Shown here piece after piece: positions 6,601-12,387 of a stretch of 12,387 nucleotides of DNA. The DNA lies in assembly GCA_024280675.1 (NCBI GenBank), contig JAJRPT010000175.1, positions 1-12,387 of the forward strand, given 5' to 3'. Made by a program: the position numbers and the translations under genes. Under the pieces are notes generated by a model that was given only the letters and a program-made list of their open reading frames with translations, did not search any database and was not told the DNA's origin. The DNA is from Bacteroidota bacterium (GTDB taxonomy: Bacteria > Bacteroidota > Ignavibacteria > Kapaibacteriales > UBA2268). Position 1 is the first letter of the stretch. Every line of letters starts with the position of its first letter.

Positions 6601-8645
6601 GTGAATATATTGATGTGCTATTTCGGCCAACTGAGAAGAGAAATTATTCTGGATTAATAAAAATTCACAGCGAAGAAAATTGTACGCCACTAGAAATTCG
6701 CTTGAATGGAAAGGGCGTTGCTCCTGAGTTTTCTGCTAACAATTTATTTGATTTAGGAGAGATTTTCTGCGATAATAAAGCAGATACAGTGATTTCTATT
6801 GGCAACACGGGAGATGGAATCCTTTATATTAAGGAGATTGAATATGACGAAGATAAATTTGAGATTGGTGAAGAAACTCCAATAACGGTTCAAGCAGGAG
6901 GCGTGCACAACTTGTTGATAACTTTTATTGGGCAAGAATACGAAAGCATGGATGAAGAAATTATTTTTCACACTAACACCATTTACCAGAGTGACTTATC
7001 TCATACAATTAACATTAGACTAGAAAACATTTACACTAACTTCTCTGTAAGCACTAGCCAATTGCTTTTTACTGATATTGCCTCGGGTGAAAGTAAAACT
7101 TTGTCATTTGAGATTCAAAATAATGGTGACAGAGAGTTTCAACCAAATAAGCAAGTGTTTAATGATTTTGAGATTGTTTCAATAATTCCGGAAACCATTC
7201 CTGCGGGATCAATTCCTGCGGGATCATCGGCGACTATTACGGTGAAATTCCTTGGAGGCACAAGTGGTGTGCTTTATGAGGAAATTTACTTTATTAGAGA
7301 CAAATGTGAAAATGTTTCGGAACTAAAGCTGGTTGCTAGCCCAGGTGTGAACAAGCCGTATTTGTCCACTCTGAGCGGTATTGAAATGAAAAATGATTAC
7401 TGCACTTCGCAATTTGATTCTCTAATTGTTTTGAAAAATATTGGAAGTAAAGACCTTCTCATTGATTCCTTAGTCTTGGTAAATAATTCAGGTAATGTTT
7501 TTAAACTCCGAGATTACAATCACTTAGACACAATAAAAAGTGGCCAGGAGAAGAGCTTCACATTGGAATTTTCTCCAAGTAATGCTGGTGAGTATAGTTC
7601 TAATTTGTTGATTTATTCCAATGATGAGAAAAATTCAGGTATTCATTCTATGGGTCTGAATGCAAAGTATTTTAAGCAGTATGTTTCATTTTCTGTTAGC
7701 TCTGTGGATTTTTATGATTTAAAGGAAAACCAGGAATACTCTCAAAATATTACTATTTTTAATAATGGCTGGCCTGCTTACCGGCTAGAAAATGAATACG
7801 AAAATAATGATTTTATCATTGATGATATTCAGACCAATCCCGTTCCTGCCCAAGGTTCTACAAGTGCAAGGGTAACTTTTTTGGGTGGGGTTGCCGAAGC
7901 TGAGAAATCTGCAACATTTACCATCAAAGATACTTGTGGAATTTTGTCTTACCTTAGTGCAAATGCCATTGTAAGAGGAGCAGACTTTGCCCAAATATCT
8001 GGTGAGACTTTTAGCTCAGCTCCTGGAAGATCCGAATCATTTCCAATTTATTTCCAAAACACAAGTGGATTTGATTATGCCGAAGATATTAATATTTCTA
8101 CAACCATTTCATTTAATGCCAGCTTGTTATATCCAAAATCTGAGGAAAAAGGTGTTGTCATTGATGGCAGAAGATATTTGCCGGTATCTGCTACTTTTAA
8201 CCCTGAGAACAATTTTATTATTGCACCTCAGTTTATAAGTACTCTGGGCGATTGGCCATCTACGGAAATTATTTTTGAGCAGACAATTATCAGTAATTAT
8301 CCAAAAATCTGGTTCGAGTCCGAAACTAGCACTTTTACCATTGTTAATTCTGGGGATGGAGGTGGGCAAAGACTCATCAGCTCTGGAGAAAATTATGGAA
8401 TTAGTGTTTTACACCCCAACCCAGCTCGTGATATTATCCGGTTTACCGTTTTTCTACCAGATGAAGAATTTACGGTGCGGATTTATGATGCCGAATCAAG
8501 ATTGATGCAGGCTTATTCAAAGCAAGAAAGCTCAAGGCAAGTTTATTTTGAGATAAATGTTTCAAAGTATGCCGGTTCTAATTATTTTATAGTAGTCAGC
8601 TCAGAGAATTCTTATTTTTCTAAATCATTTATAATCCGACGCTAG
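3681..8645 (+). CDS. Giant secreted surface protein: VWA, Kre9/KNH-like, seven-bladed WD40-like propeller, ASH-like repeats, T9SS tail
   Basis: A 1654-residue protein predicted to cross the inner membrane by Sec (signal peptide about 1-23, MKRLTKN then a hydrophobic core) and the outer membrane by the type IX system (C-terminal domain about 1572-1654, starting ISVLHPNPARD). Domains in order: VWA about 84-235 with intact MIDAS (DISSS at 90-94, Thr155, Asp187); an immunoglobulin-like region about 290-395; a Kre9/KNH-like module about 400-487; seven WD40-like blades about 496-784 (cores near 501, 546, 593, 638, 678, 725, 765); and about six choice-of-anchor-D/ASH-like domains of roughly 105 residues (about 805-1436). 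A further beta-rich domain lies before the tail. A likely role is adhesion or surface scaffolding; no enzyme motif is seen. The start is TTG, the only one giving a signal peptide. It is the second gene of the TSUP operon. Confidence 0.9.
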   Translation: MKRLTKNIIFILLIFHSFELMGQDIYFGDTQIENYPLLSSEIILFDGNGEIVIPTLDQLLIYENTVGQNVVGVNCPPQNIRKSKAIIAIDISSSMLGKGEELSKVIARNIISNSDYFSEFALIAFNQHSYLLSDFTSDVSVIENGLNWLDPRGSTNFDSLFFDKSNGIFSLTGTQDDENYSVFMISDGNAAGDFEKIGDSLASLGIPLYSFGLFRNLPNKIVDACKISGGKSGDEIEKDEDAIIYASVFSLFSTNYKACIINWKSYLCLLQRNSNFIWMGVKSKDFSYEISDEQIPYLEFSPSEPIIFENSEQGQSYQKSIAFTPKGGDVLFDEILFECDEFEIIDVGTLLDTLIENQEYNLIIEYSPTDAVADICQFWINSNKCRGFSFFSASSDELIASHLLRVDSPSGGDLLIAGDTHKVIWSGTLPSDLVRVEWSGNGGEDWNLEEENALSNAMDWSVPDVDSDDCKIRISKLSEDNKLNDVSYLSFSEKDILGLQWSGSENIFAGISFISGEYELRLFNWDNLAFQDEGWGNLQGLRTLRWANDLPKLVVHKDFGDENRPIIFEIGGEFPIQLQGSEGAGREVNALAFSPDDKSIVGGLLNGNVLIWENYDDNLLIDFHFDELFNSEILNIEWSVRDFIASGNAQGEISIINLMADTVTKYYFTDTEIKYLRWSQSGDSLFVVTEGDGAFFLKYVEFNGVFSFSQETVYEKDTEISTAFWDEDNSHFFIASDDIIKIIDYGGSVKYEFKGHSNSVERIDYNGDMIISSDGKKDVLIWDPYRYPHEEGIIQSTESGAFTIKIPELRLKEMNLGTFCKGFSIDTTKAFAIENRTGVGIYVDSIKILNDPLSEIIIRDEFPIFLKKDAFATLVFNINPKSEGNKSFQMNAYSYKKIFNTDVNAHFVAPDISLSEGELNFGKVNVSETFSKNIEVVNNGNFEVNILNIEMLFGEEFFSFGGSSSSFTLEGGASEYIDVLFRPTEKRNYSGLIKIHSEENCTPLEIRLNGKGVAPEFSANNLFDLGEIFCDNKADTVISIGNTGDGILYIKEIEYDEDKFEIGEETPITVQAGGVHNLLITFIGQEYESMDEEIIFHTNTIYQSDLSHTINIRLENIYTNFSVSTSQLLFTDIASGESKTLSFEIQNNGDREFQPNKQVFNDFEIVSIIPETIPAGSIPAGSSATITVKFLGGTSGVLYEEIYFIRDKCENVSELKLVASPGVNKPYLSTLSGIEMKNDYCTSQFDSLIVLKNIGSKDLLIDSLVLVNNSGNVFKLRDYNHLDTIKSGQEKSFTLEFSPSNAGEYSSNLLIYSNDEKNSGIHSMGLNAKYFKQYVSFSVSSVDFYDLKENQEYSQNITIFNNGWPAYRLENEYENNDFIIDDIQTNPVPAQGSTSARVTFLGGVAEAEKSATFTIKDTCGILSYLSANAIVRGADFAQISGETFSSAPGRSESFPIYFQNTSGFDYAEDINISTTISFNASLLYPKSEEKGVVIDGRRYLPVSATFNPENNFIIAPQFISTLGDWPSTEIIFEQTIISNYPKIWFESETSTFTIVNSGDGGGQRLISSGENYGISVLHPNPARDIIRFTVFLPDEEFTVRIYDAESRLMQAYSKQESSRQVYFEINVSKYAGSNYFIVVSSENSYFSKSFIIRR
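6590..6597 (+). repeat. G8 homopolymer inside the giant surface-protein gene
   Basis: Eight consecutive G within a GAG GGG GGG GCG run (Glu-Gly-Gly-Ala), at about residues 970-973 in an ASH-like domain. It stands out in this AT-rich gene. The reading frame is intact as given. Confidence 0.9.
7197..7226 (+). repeat. Perfect 15-nt tandem duplication, in frame (IPAGS twice)
   Basis: The 15-mer ATTCCTGCGGGATCA occurs at 7197-7211 and again at 7212-7226 with no mismatch. It begins on a codon boundary and encodes Ile-Pro-Ala-Gly-Ser twice, residues 1173-1182. It lies before the strand SSATITVKF of an ASH-like domain, where sister domains have a single short turn such as VPAQGSTS. Confidence 0.95.
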
Positions 8646-8665
8646 AAAATATTTTATGCAGCACT

Positions 8666-8697
8666 TTTGCTTGCTTTAAAATAATTCCTTAATTTTG
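8666..8697 (+). promoter_or_regulatory. Bacteroidota-type promoter for the reductase-htpG unit
   Basis: TTTG at 8666-8669, a 20-nt spacer, then TAATTTTG at 8690-8697. Both boxes fit the Bacteroidota consensus (-33 TTTG, -7 TANNTTTG) at a sensible spacing. Transcription would start near 8703-8706, leaving a leader of about 35 nt before the ATG at 8740. The whole 94-bp gap after the giant gene is accounted for by this site and leader. Confidence 0.6.
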
Positions 8698-8739
8698 CGA
8701 GTTCAAAGATTACAAAACTAAAAAGAGACCATCTCCCCT

Positions 8740-9456
8740 ATGGCATTGGATTACTACAATGGGCGTGTTTACAATATAATTGACGAAACCAAAAGCGTAA
8801 AAAGATTCTTTATTGAACTGCCAGAATTAAATGAATTTGAGTTCAAGTCTGGGCAATATGTGAAAGTCGATATGCCAATCGAAGGAAAAAAAACTTATCG
8901 TCAGTACTCCATTGCCTCTTTTCCCAATGGTTCAAATAAAATAGAATTGTGTATTGTCAGAAATCCCACAGGGCTTGGCACGGCTTATCTTTTCGACGAA
9001 GTAGCCATTGGCACAAATCTCAAAATATCCAAAGCACTTGGACGTTTTGTATTGCCAGAGAAAATTGAAAAAGATATTGCCTTTATTTGTACAGGTGTTG
9101 GCATTGCACCATTTCGGTCAATGTATCTTGATATTTTAGAAAATAATTTAAGCAAGAATAATATACATCTAATTTTTGGAACCCGGCAAGAAGAAGACAT
9201 TCTCTACAGGAAAGAAATTGATGAGCTGGCAATAAAGTATGAAAATTTCCACTTCTACCCCACTCTTTCTCGTGGGGATAGTAATTGGGCAGGGCGGAGG
9301 GGATATGTTCACAGTGTTTATAATGAGTTGTTTAATGGCGAAAAACCAGCTCATTTTTATCTCTGTGGTTGGGATGCAATGATTAAAGAAGCTAGGCAAA
9401 ATCTAAGGCAAGCCGGCTACGCTCGCCGTGATGTTTTGTTTGAAAAATATGACTAA
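8740..9456 (+). CDS. Ferredoxin-NADP(+) reductase-family FAD/NAD(P)-binding oxidoreductase
   Basis: A 238-residue cytoplasmic flavoprotein of the ferredoxin-NADP reductase superfamily, passing electrons between NAD(P)H and a one-electron carrier. The N-terminal FAD barrel shows GQYV (38-41) and the flavin motif RQYS (54-57), followed by VRNPTGLGTAYL (about 73-84), which contacts the cofactor phosphates. The NAD(P) domain begins with CTGVGIAPFR (117-126), continues with LIFGTRQEEDILYR, and ends with a CGWD segment (about 209-212) in place of the common CGPxxM. There is no [2Fe-2S] domain, so an external ferredoxin or flavodoxin is the likely partner. ATG at 8740 is the start: it sits about 35 nt after a good promoter and leaves a complete barrel. 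htpG starts 37 nt downstream. It could be a true ferredoxin-NADP reductase or the reductase of an oxygenase; the context does not decide. Confidence 0.88.
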   Translation: MALDYYNGRVYNIIDETKSVKRFFIELPELNEFEFKSGQYVKVDMPIEGKKTYRQYSIASFPNGSNKIELCIVRNPTGLGTAYLFDEVAIGTNLKISKALGRFVLPEKIEKDIAFICTGVGIAPFRSMYLDILENNLSKNNIHLIFGTRQEEDILYRKEIDELAIKYENFHFYPTLSRGDSNWAGRRGYVHSVYNELFNGEKPAHFYLCGWDAMIKEARQNLRQAGYARRDVLFEKYD

Positions 9457-9506
9457 AGAAAAATATTTTGTAAATTTAATAGAATAAATAAAAATGACTA
9501 AAGAAA
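9449..9506 (+). repeat. 13-nt direct repeat at the htpG start and the end of the reductase gene
   Basis: ATGACTAAAGAAA occurs at 9449-9461, overlapping the reductase stop codon, and again at 9494-9506 as the htpG start. The spacing is 45 nt, so the two copies are in the same frame. From the first ATG a 12-codon frame (MTKEKYFVNLIE) ends at TAA 9485-9487, just before htpG. Confidence 0.7.
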
Positions 9507-11356
9507 TAAGAAATGCTACAAAGCATGAATTTAAAGCAGAAATGAAGCAATTGCTCCACCTCCTGATTCACTCACTTTACACTCATCCAGAGGTGTTCTT
9601 GCGTGAGTTAATATCGAACTCCTCGGACGCACTGAACAAAATTCGCTTCAAAAAACTCACCGACGCAAATATTCTGGATTCAGATGCCGGGCTTAGAATT
9701 AAGATTGAGATAGACAAAGAGAATCAAACATTCTCAGTCGCAGATAATGGCATTGGAATGAATTACGAGGATTTAACAAATAAATTGGGAACGGTTGCTA
9801 GTTCAGGAACTGTTGAGTTCCTGCAGAATCTGCAAAAAGATGGCAAAAAGATTGACGGCGATATGATTGGTCAGTTTGGAGTTGGATTTTATTCCCTTTT
9901 CATGGTCACCGATGCCGTTGTGGTTGAGACCAGAGCATCTGAAAAAGATTCAACCGGGTATCGTTGGACTTCAAACGGTGAAGAAAGTTTTGAGATTGAA
10001 GAAGTGGAAGGGCTTGGGCGTGGAACAAAAATTTCTTTCAAGTTAAAAGACGAATACAAGGAATTTTCCGAAGATTGGAAGGTAAAATCGACACTTAAAA
10101 AATATTCTAATTTTATTGATTTCCCTGTTTTTATTGGTGAAGAAGAAGCAAATACAGTTGGAGCACTTTGGCACAAGAAAAAGGCTGATATAAAATCGGA
10201 AGAATATGACGAGTTCTATAAATTTATTTCTGGTGATTTTAATCCTCCAATGGGTTCTATTCATCTTGAGATTGAAGGAAATGTGAATTTCAAGGCCGTC
10301 TTGTTCATACCTGAGAAAGCTCCTGAGCAGTTGCTCTCACAAGACCAAGGCAAGACACTCGACCTCTATGTCAATCGTGTTTTCATCCAAGATGATAATA
10401 AAGAAATTCTGCCAGATTATCTGAAATTCATCCGTGGGGTGGTAGATACCGAAGACTTACCGCTCAATGTCTCTCGTGAGGTAACTCAAAGCTCGCCCGC
10501 AATGAGAAGAATTAAAAATATTCTGGTTGGCAAGATTCTCACTTGGCTCAAAGAAATATCTACTGAAAAACCAGATGATTATAATATCTTCTACAAGAAC
10601 TTTGGTCCTTTGTTTAAACTGGGTTCAACATCGGATTATGAGAACAAAGACAAGATAATGCCACTGCTTAGATTTGAATCTACCAGAACTAAGCCACAAG
10701 AATACACAGACTTAGACACCTATCTTGAGAGAATGAAAGAAGGGCAAGAGGAGATTTATTTTGTTTCCGGACCAACTAGGAGTCAAGCCGAATCAAATCC
10801 TAACCTTGAATATTTTCTGAAGAATGAATTCGAGGTATTGCTTCTGAGTGATCCAAGTGATGTTTTCACAGTTCCATATCTTATGGAATACAAAGGGAAA
10901 AAATTCACCGCAATCGACAAAGCAGAAATTAAGGATGAAGAAGAGAACAAAAGCAAAGACGATAAAAAATTGGACAAAGAAGCATCAGCATCTTTGATTG
11001 GAGTGTTCAAAGAAATTTTGGGTGAGAAAACCGAAGATGTGTTAGAATCTTCCCGATTGGTGGATTCGCCAGTTACACTTGTTTCTGGAAAAAACTCGAT
11101 GGATTCGCACATGGAGAAAATGATGGCAATGATGGATAAGAATTTTACTGGTGCAAAGAAAGTGCTCGAAGTCAATACTTCGCATCCACTGATTAAGAAC
11201 CTTTCTGCCAAATACACTAAAAATGGTAATAATATTGATTTGAGACAAGCCATTGAATCGCTCTATGACAGTGCCTTGCTGATTGAAGGTAATCTCGAGA
11301 ACCCGAACGCATTGATAAAGAAAATGTATGAATATATGCAAAAAGCTACTTCGTGA
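9494..11356 (+). CDS. htpG: Molecular chaperone HtpG (bacterial Hsp90)
   Basis: HtpG is a dimeric, ATP-driven cytoplasmic chaperone that remodels client proteins, often with DnaK. The 620-residue length matches bacterial homologues. The N-terminal GHKL ATPase domain shows Glu38 and Asn42 in RELISNSSDAL, DNGIGM beginning at Asp84, GTVASSGT, the glycine-rich lid GQFGVGFYSLF and GTKISFKLK. The middle domain includes ALWHKKKADI, DEFYKFISGDF and the catalytic-loop NVSREVTQSS. A short charged stretch (about 475-495, rich in Glu/Lys/Asp) precedes the C-terminal dimerisation domain, which holds a Met-rich helix MEKMMAMMDK. All expected domains are intact. ATG at 9494 gives the usual N-terminus. It follows the reductase gene by 37 nt and is probably co-transcribed; no CIRCE heat-shock operator is visible upstream. 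Confidence 0.97.
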   Translation: MTKEIRNATKHEFKAEMKQLLHLLIHSLYTHPEVFLRELISNSSDALNKIRFKKLTDANILDSDAGLRIKIEIDKENQTFSVADNGIGMNYEDLTNKLGTVASSGTVEFLQNLQKDGKKIDGDMIGQFGVGFYSLFMVTDAVVVETRASEKDSTGYRWTSNGEESFEIEEVEGLGRGTKISFKLKDEYKEFSEDWKVKSTLKKYSNFIDFPVFIGEEEANTVGALWHKKKADIKSEEYDEFYKFISGDFNPPMGSIHLEIEGNVNFKAVLFIPEKAPEQLLSQDQGKTLDLYVNRVFIQDDNKEILPDYLKFIRGVVDTEDLPLNVSREVTQSSPAMRRIKNILVGKILTWLKEISTEKPDDYNIFYKNFGPLFKLGSTSDYENKDKIMPLLRFESTRTKPQEYTDLDTYLERMKEGQEEIYFVSGPTRSQAESNPNLEYFLKNEFEVLLLSDPSDVFTVPYLMEYKGKKFTAIDKAEIKDEEENKSKDDKKLDKEASASLIGVFKEILGEKTEDVLESSRLVDSPVTLVSGKNSMDSHMEKMMAMMDKNFTGAKKVLEVNTSHPLIKNLSAKYTKNGNNIDLRQAIESLYDSALLIEGNLENPNALIKKMYEYMQKATS

Positions 11357-11383
11357 TTGATTTTTACTAAACAAAATTCAATG

Positions 11384-11406
11384 AATAATTTATATGATAA
11401 ATTATT
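11384..11406. repeat. Perfect 10-bp inverted repeat upstream of queA
   Basis: Arms AATAATTTAT (11384-11393) and ATAAATTATT (11397-11406) are exact reverse complements around the 3-nt centre ATG. It is all A/T, so a poor intrinsic terminator. Its centre is about 45 nt before the queA ATG, so it could be an operator or a cruciform. The rest of the 84-bp htpG-queA gap is plain AT-rich sequence without a TANNTTTG box. Confidence 0.5.
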
Positions 11407-11440
11407 TATATTGCAAGAATATTAAAAAACAGGTTTATAA

Positions 11441-12387
11441 ATGAAACTATCAGAATTTAGATATGATCTTCCTCCGAAATTTGTAGCAAAATATCCTGCC
11501 GACCCTCGTGATGAGGCTAAACTATTGGTTATCGATAGAGATTCGGGTGAGCTTATGGATTTAGAGTTTAAGAATATTGTTGATTTCTTTAGGAAAGGTG
11601 ATTGCCTTGTGGTCAATGATACTAGAGTTTATCCGGCGCGCCTCTTTGGGAAAAAAGAAAAAACAAATGCTCAAATTGAGGTAATGCTTCTCAGAGAACT
11701 GAACAAAGAAGATAGGATTTGGGATGTGCTTGTCGAACCTGCAAGAAAAGTTCGAATTGGCAATAAAATATATTTTGATAATAATAAATTCTATTGTGAG
11801 GTGATTGATAACACAACCTCTCGTGGCAGGACAGTTCGTTTTTCTTACGAAGGTGATCTCTTCAAAGTAATTGACAGGATTGGGCAAATGCCACTTCCAG
11901 CTTATATTCACAGAGACCCAGTCGAGGATGATAAACGCACCTATCAAACAGTGTTTTCTAACAACAAAAAAACTAATTCGATTGCACCGCCAAAGGCTGG
12001 GCTTCATTTCACAGAAGATATTTTGGAGAAACTTCGTAGCAAAGGTGTTACTATTGCAAAAGTTAGCCTAAATATCGGGCAAGGGATTTTTGAAAGAATC
12101 GAAGTAGAAGACCTTACAAAACATAGAATGTACTCAGAGTTTTTTGAGATTGGCTTAGAATCTGCAAATATTATTAATAAATCGCTCAAAGCTAAAAAGA
12201 ATATTTTTGCAGTTGGAACCTCTGTTGTGAGAGCTTTGGAATCGTCTGTTTTGACTTCTGGTGCTTGCAAACCAAACAAAGGCTGGACAGATAAATTCAT
12301 CTACCCTCGCTATGAATTCAGGATTGTATCAAGATTAATAACTGGATTCAAAGAGCCTGCCTCTCCTCAATTACTTTGTTCTGCTGC
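11441..12387 (+). CDS. queA: S-adenosylmethionine:tRNA ribosyltransferase-isomerase QueA, diverged (partial, C-terminus beyond right edge)
   Basis: QueA moves the ribosyl part of S-adenosylmethionine to preQ1 in tRNA, giving epoxyqueuosine. The open frame starts at ATG 11441 and covers 315 codons of a usual 340-360. The N-terminal half is typical: MKLSEFRYDLPP, then KYPADPRDEAKLLV, VVNDTRVYPARL (about 58-69), WDVLVEPARKVRIGN and VIDNTTSRGR. The C-terminal half keeps YQTVF, AGLHFT, GxGxF, H.M..E, VGTSVVRALES and GWTDKFI. Several signature residues are replaced, judged from the remembered family consensus: AAPTAGLHF is APPKAGLHF (182-190), LHVG is LNIG (Asn211) and TNFHLPKSTLL is TGFKEPASPQLL (301-312). 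The frame is uninterrupted, so it is not an obvious pseudogene. It may be functional, altered in activity, or a paralogue. It lies 84 nt after htpG. Confidence 0.88.
   Translation, partial: MKLSEFRYDLPPKFVAKYPADPRDEAKLLVIDRDSGELMDLEFKNIVDFFRKGDCLVVNDTRVYPARLFGKKEKTNAQIEVMLLRELNKEDRIWDVLVEPARKVRIGNKIYFDNNKFYCEVIDNTTSRGRTVRFSYEGDLFKVIDRIGQMPLPAYIHRDPVEDDKRTYQTVFSNNKKTNSIAPPKAGLHFTEDILEKLRSKGVTIAKVSLNIGQGIFERIEVEDLTKHRMYSEFFEIGLESANIINKSLKAKKNIFAVGTSVVRALESSVLTSGACKPNKGWTDKFIYPRYEFRIVSRLITGFKEPASPQLLCSA

Noticed and set aside
8658..8677. Small hairpin (GCAGCA, loop CTTT, TGCTTGC) followed by TTT after the giant gene
   Set aside because: The stem needs a bulge, the T-run is three bases, and it overlaps the -33 box of the promoter; too weak to call a terminator.
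9457..9493. CIRCE/HrcA heat-shock operator upstream of htpG
   Set aside because: No TTAGCACTC-N9-GAGTGCTAA-like inverted repeat is present in the gap or the reductase end.
10783..11253. 156-aa minus-strand open frame
   Set aside because: Antisense to the C-terminal part of htpG; Ser/Leu-rich composition is what the complement of that gene gives.
11561..12300. Minus-strand frames of 148 and 98 aa
   Set aside because: Antisense to queA, which is identified by extensive motif matches on the plus strand but has no stop inside the window.
1..12387. CRISPR arrays, tRNA/rRNA genes, insertion sequences, defence islands
   Set aside because: No regularly spaced repeats, no tRNA- or rRNA-like sequence in the short gaps, and no transposase, integrase or restriction motif in any supported gene.

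Overview
The window is AT-rich, with short intergenic gaps, and comes from a bacterium of the Bacteroidota-Chlorobiota superphylum. The evidence is a giant secreted protein ending in a type IX secretion (Por/T9SS) sorting tail, a TTTG-N20-TAATTTTG promoter of the Bacteroidota -33/-7 type, weak use of Shine-Dalgarno sites, and a QueA N-terminal half resembling Bacteroidota QueA. The mix of choice-of-anchor-D (ASH-like) domains, a Kre9/KNH-like domain and an extracellular beta-propeller recalls the Ignavibacteria/Kapabacteria side of the group. That placement is inference, since no rRNA or other marker is present.

Layout. Positions 1-2756 hold a compact minus-strand operon, in transcription order gmk (guanylate kinase), a 113-residue unrecognised protein, a PnuC-family vitamin/nucleoside transporter, a secreted alpha/beta hydrolase, and a MetH-type methionine synthase that runs off the left edge. 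The first four genes are separated by 1 nt, a few nt, and a TGATG overlap. The MetH reading frame starts at the pterin-binding module, so the homocysteine-binding module is not where a full-length MetH would have it.

A 158-bp divergent spacer (2757-2914) carries a TANNTTTG-type element on each strand. Rightward, a TSUP (TauE/SafE-like) permease and a 1654-residue cell-surface protein lie 7 nt apart and both start with TTG. The giant protein has a signal peptide, a VWA/MIDAS domain, a Kre9/KNH-like module, a seven-bladed WD40-like propeller, about six ASH-like domains and a T9SS tail. It contains a G8 homopolymer and a perfect in-frame 15-nt tandem duplication.

A recognisable promoter (8666-8697) then drives a ferredoxin-NADP-reductase-family flavoprotein, followed 37 nt later by htpG (Hsp90) and, 84 nt later, by queA (queuosine biosynthesis). 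queA runs off the right edge with several family-signature residues replaced.

Most genes are housekeeping (nucleotide, one-carbon, chaperone, tRNA modification). The least ordinary parts are the TSUP/giant-protein pair, the separated MetH, the diverged QueA and the unknown gene behind gmk. I see no mobile element, CRISPR array, rRNA or tRNA.
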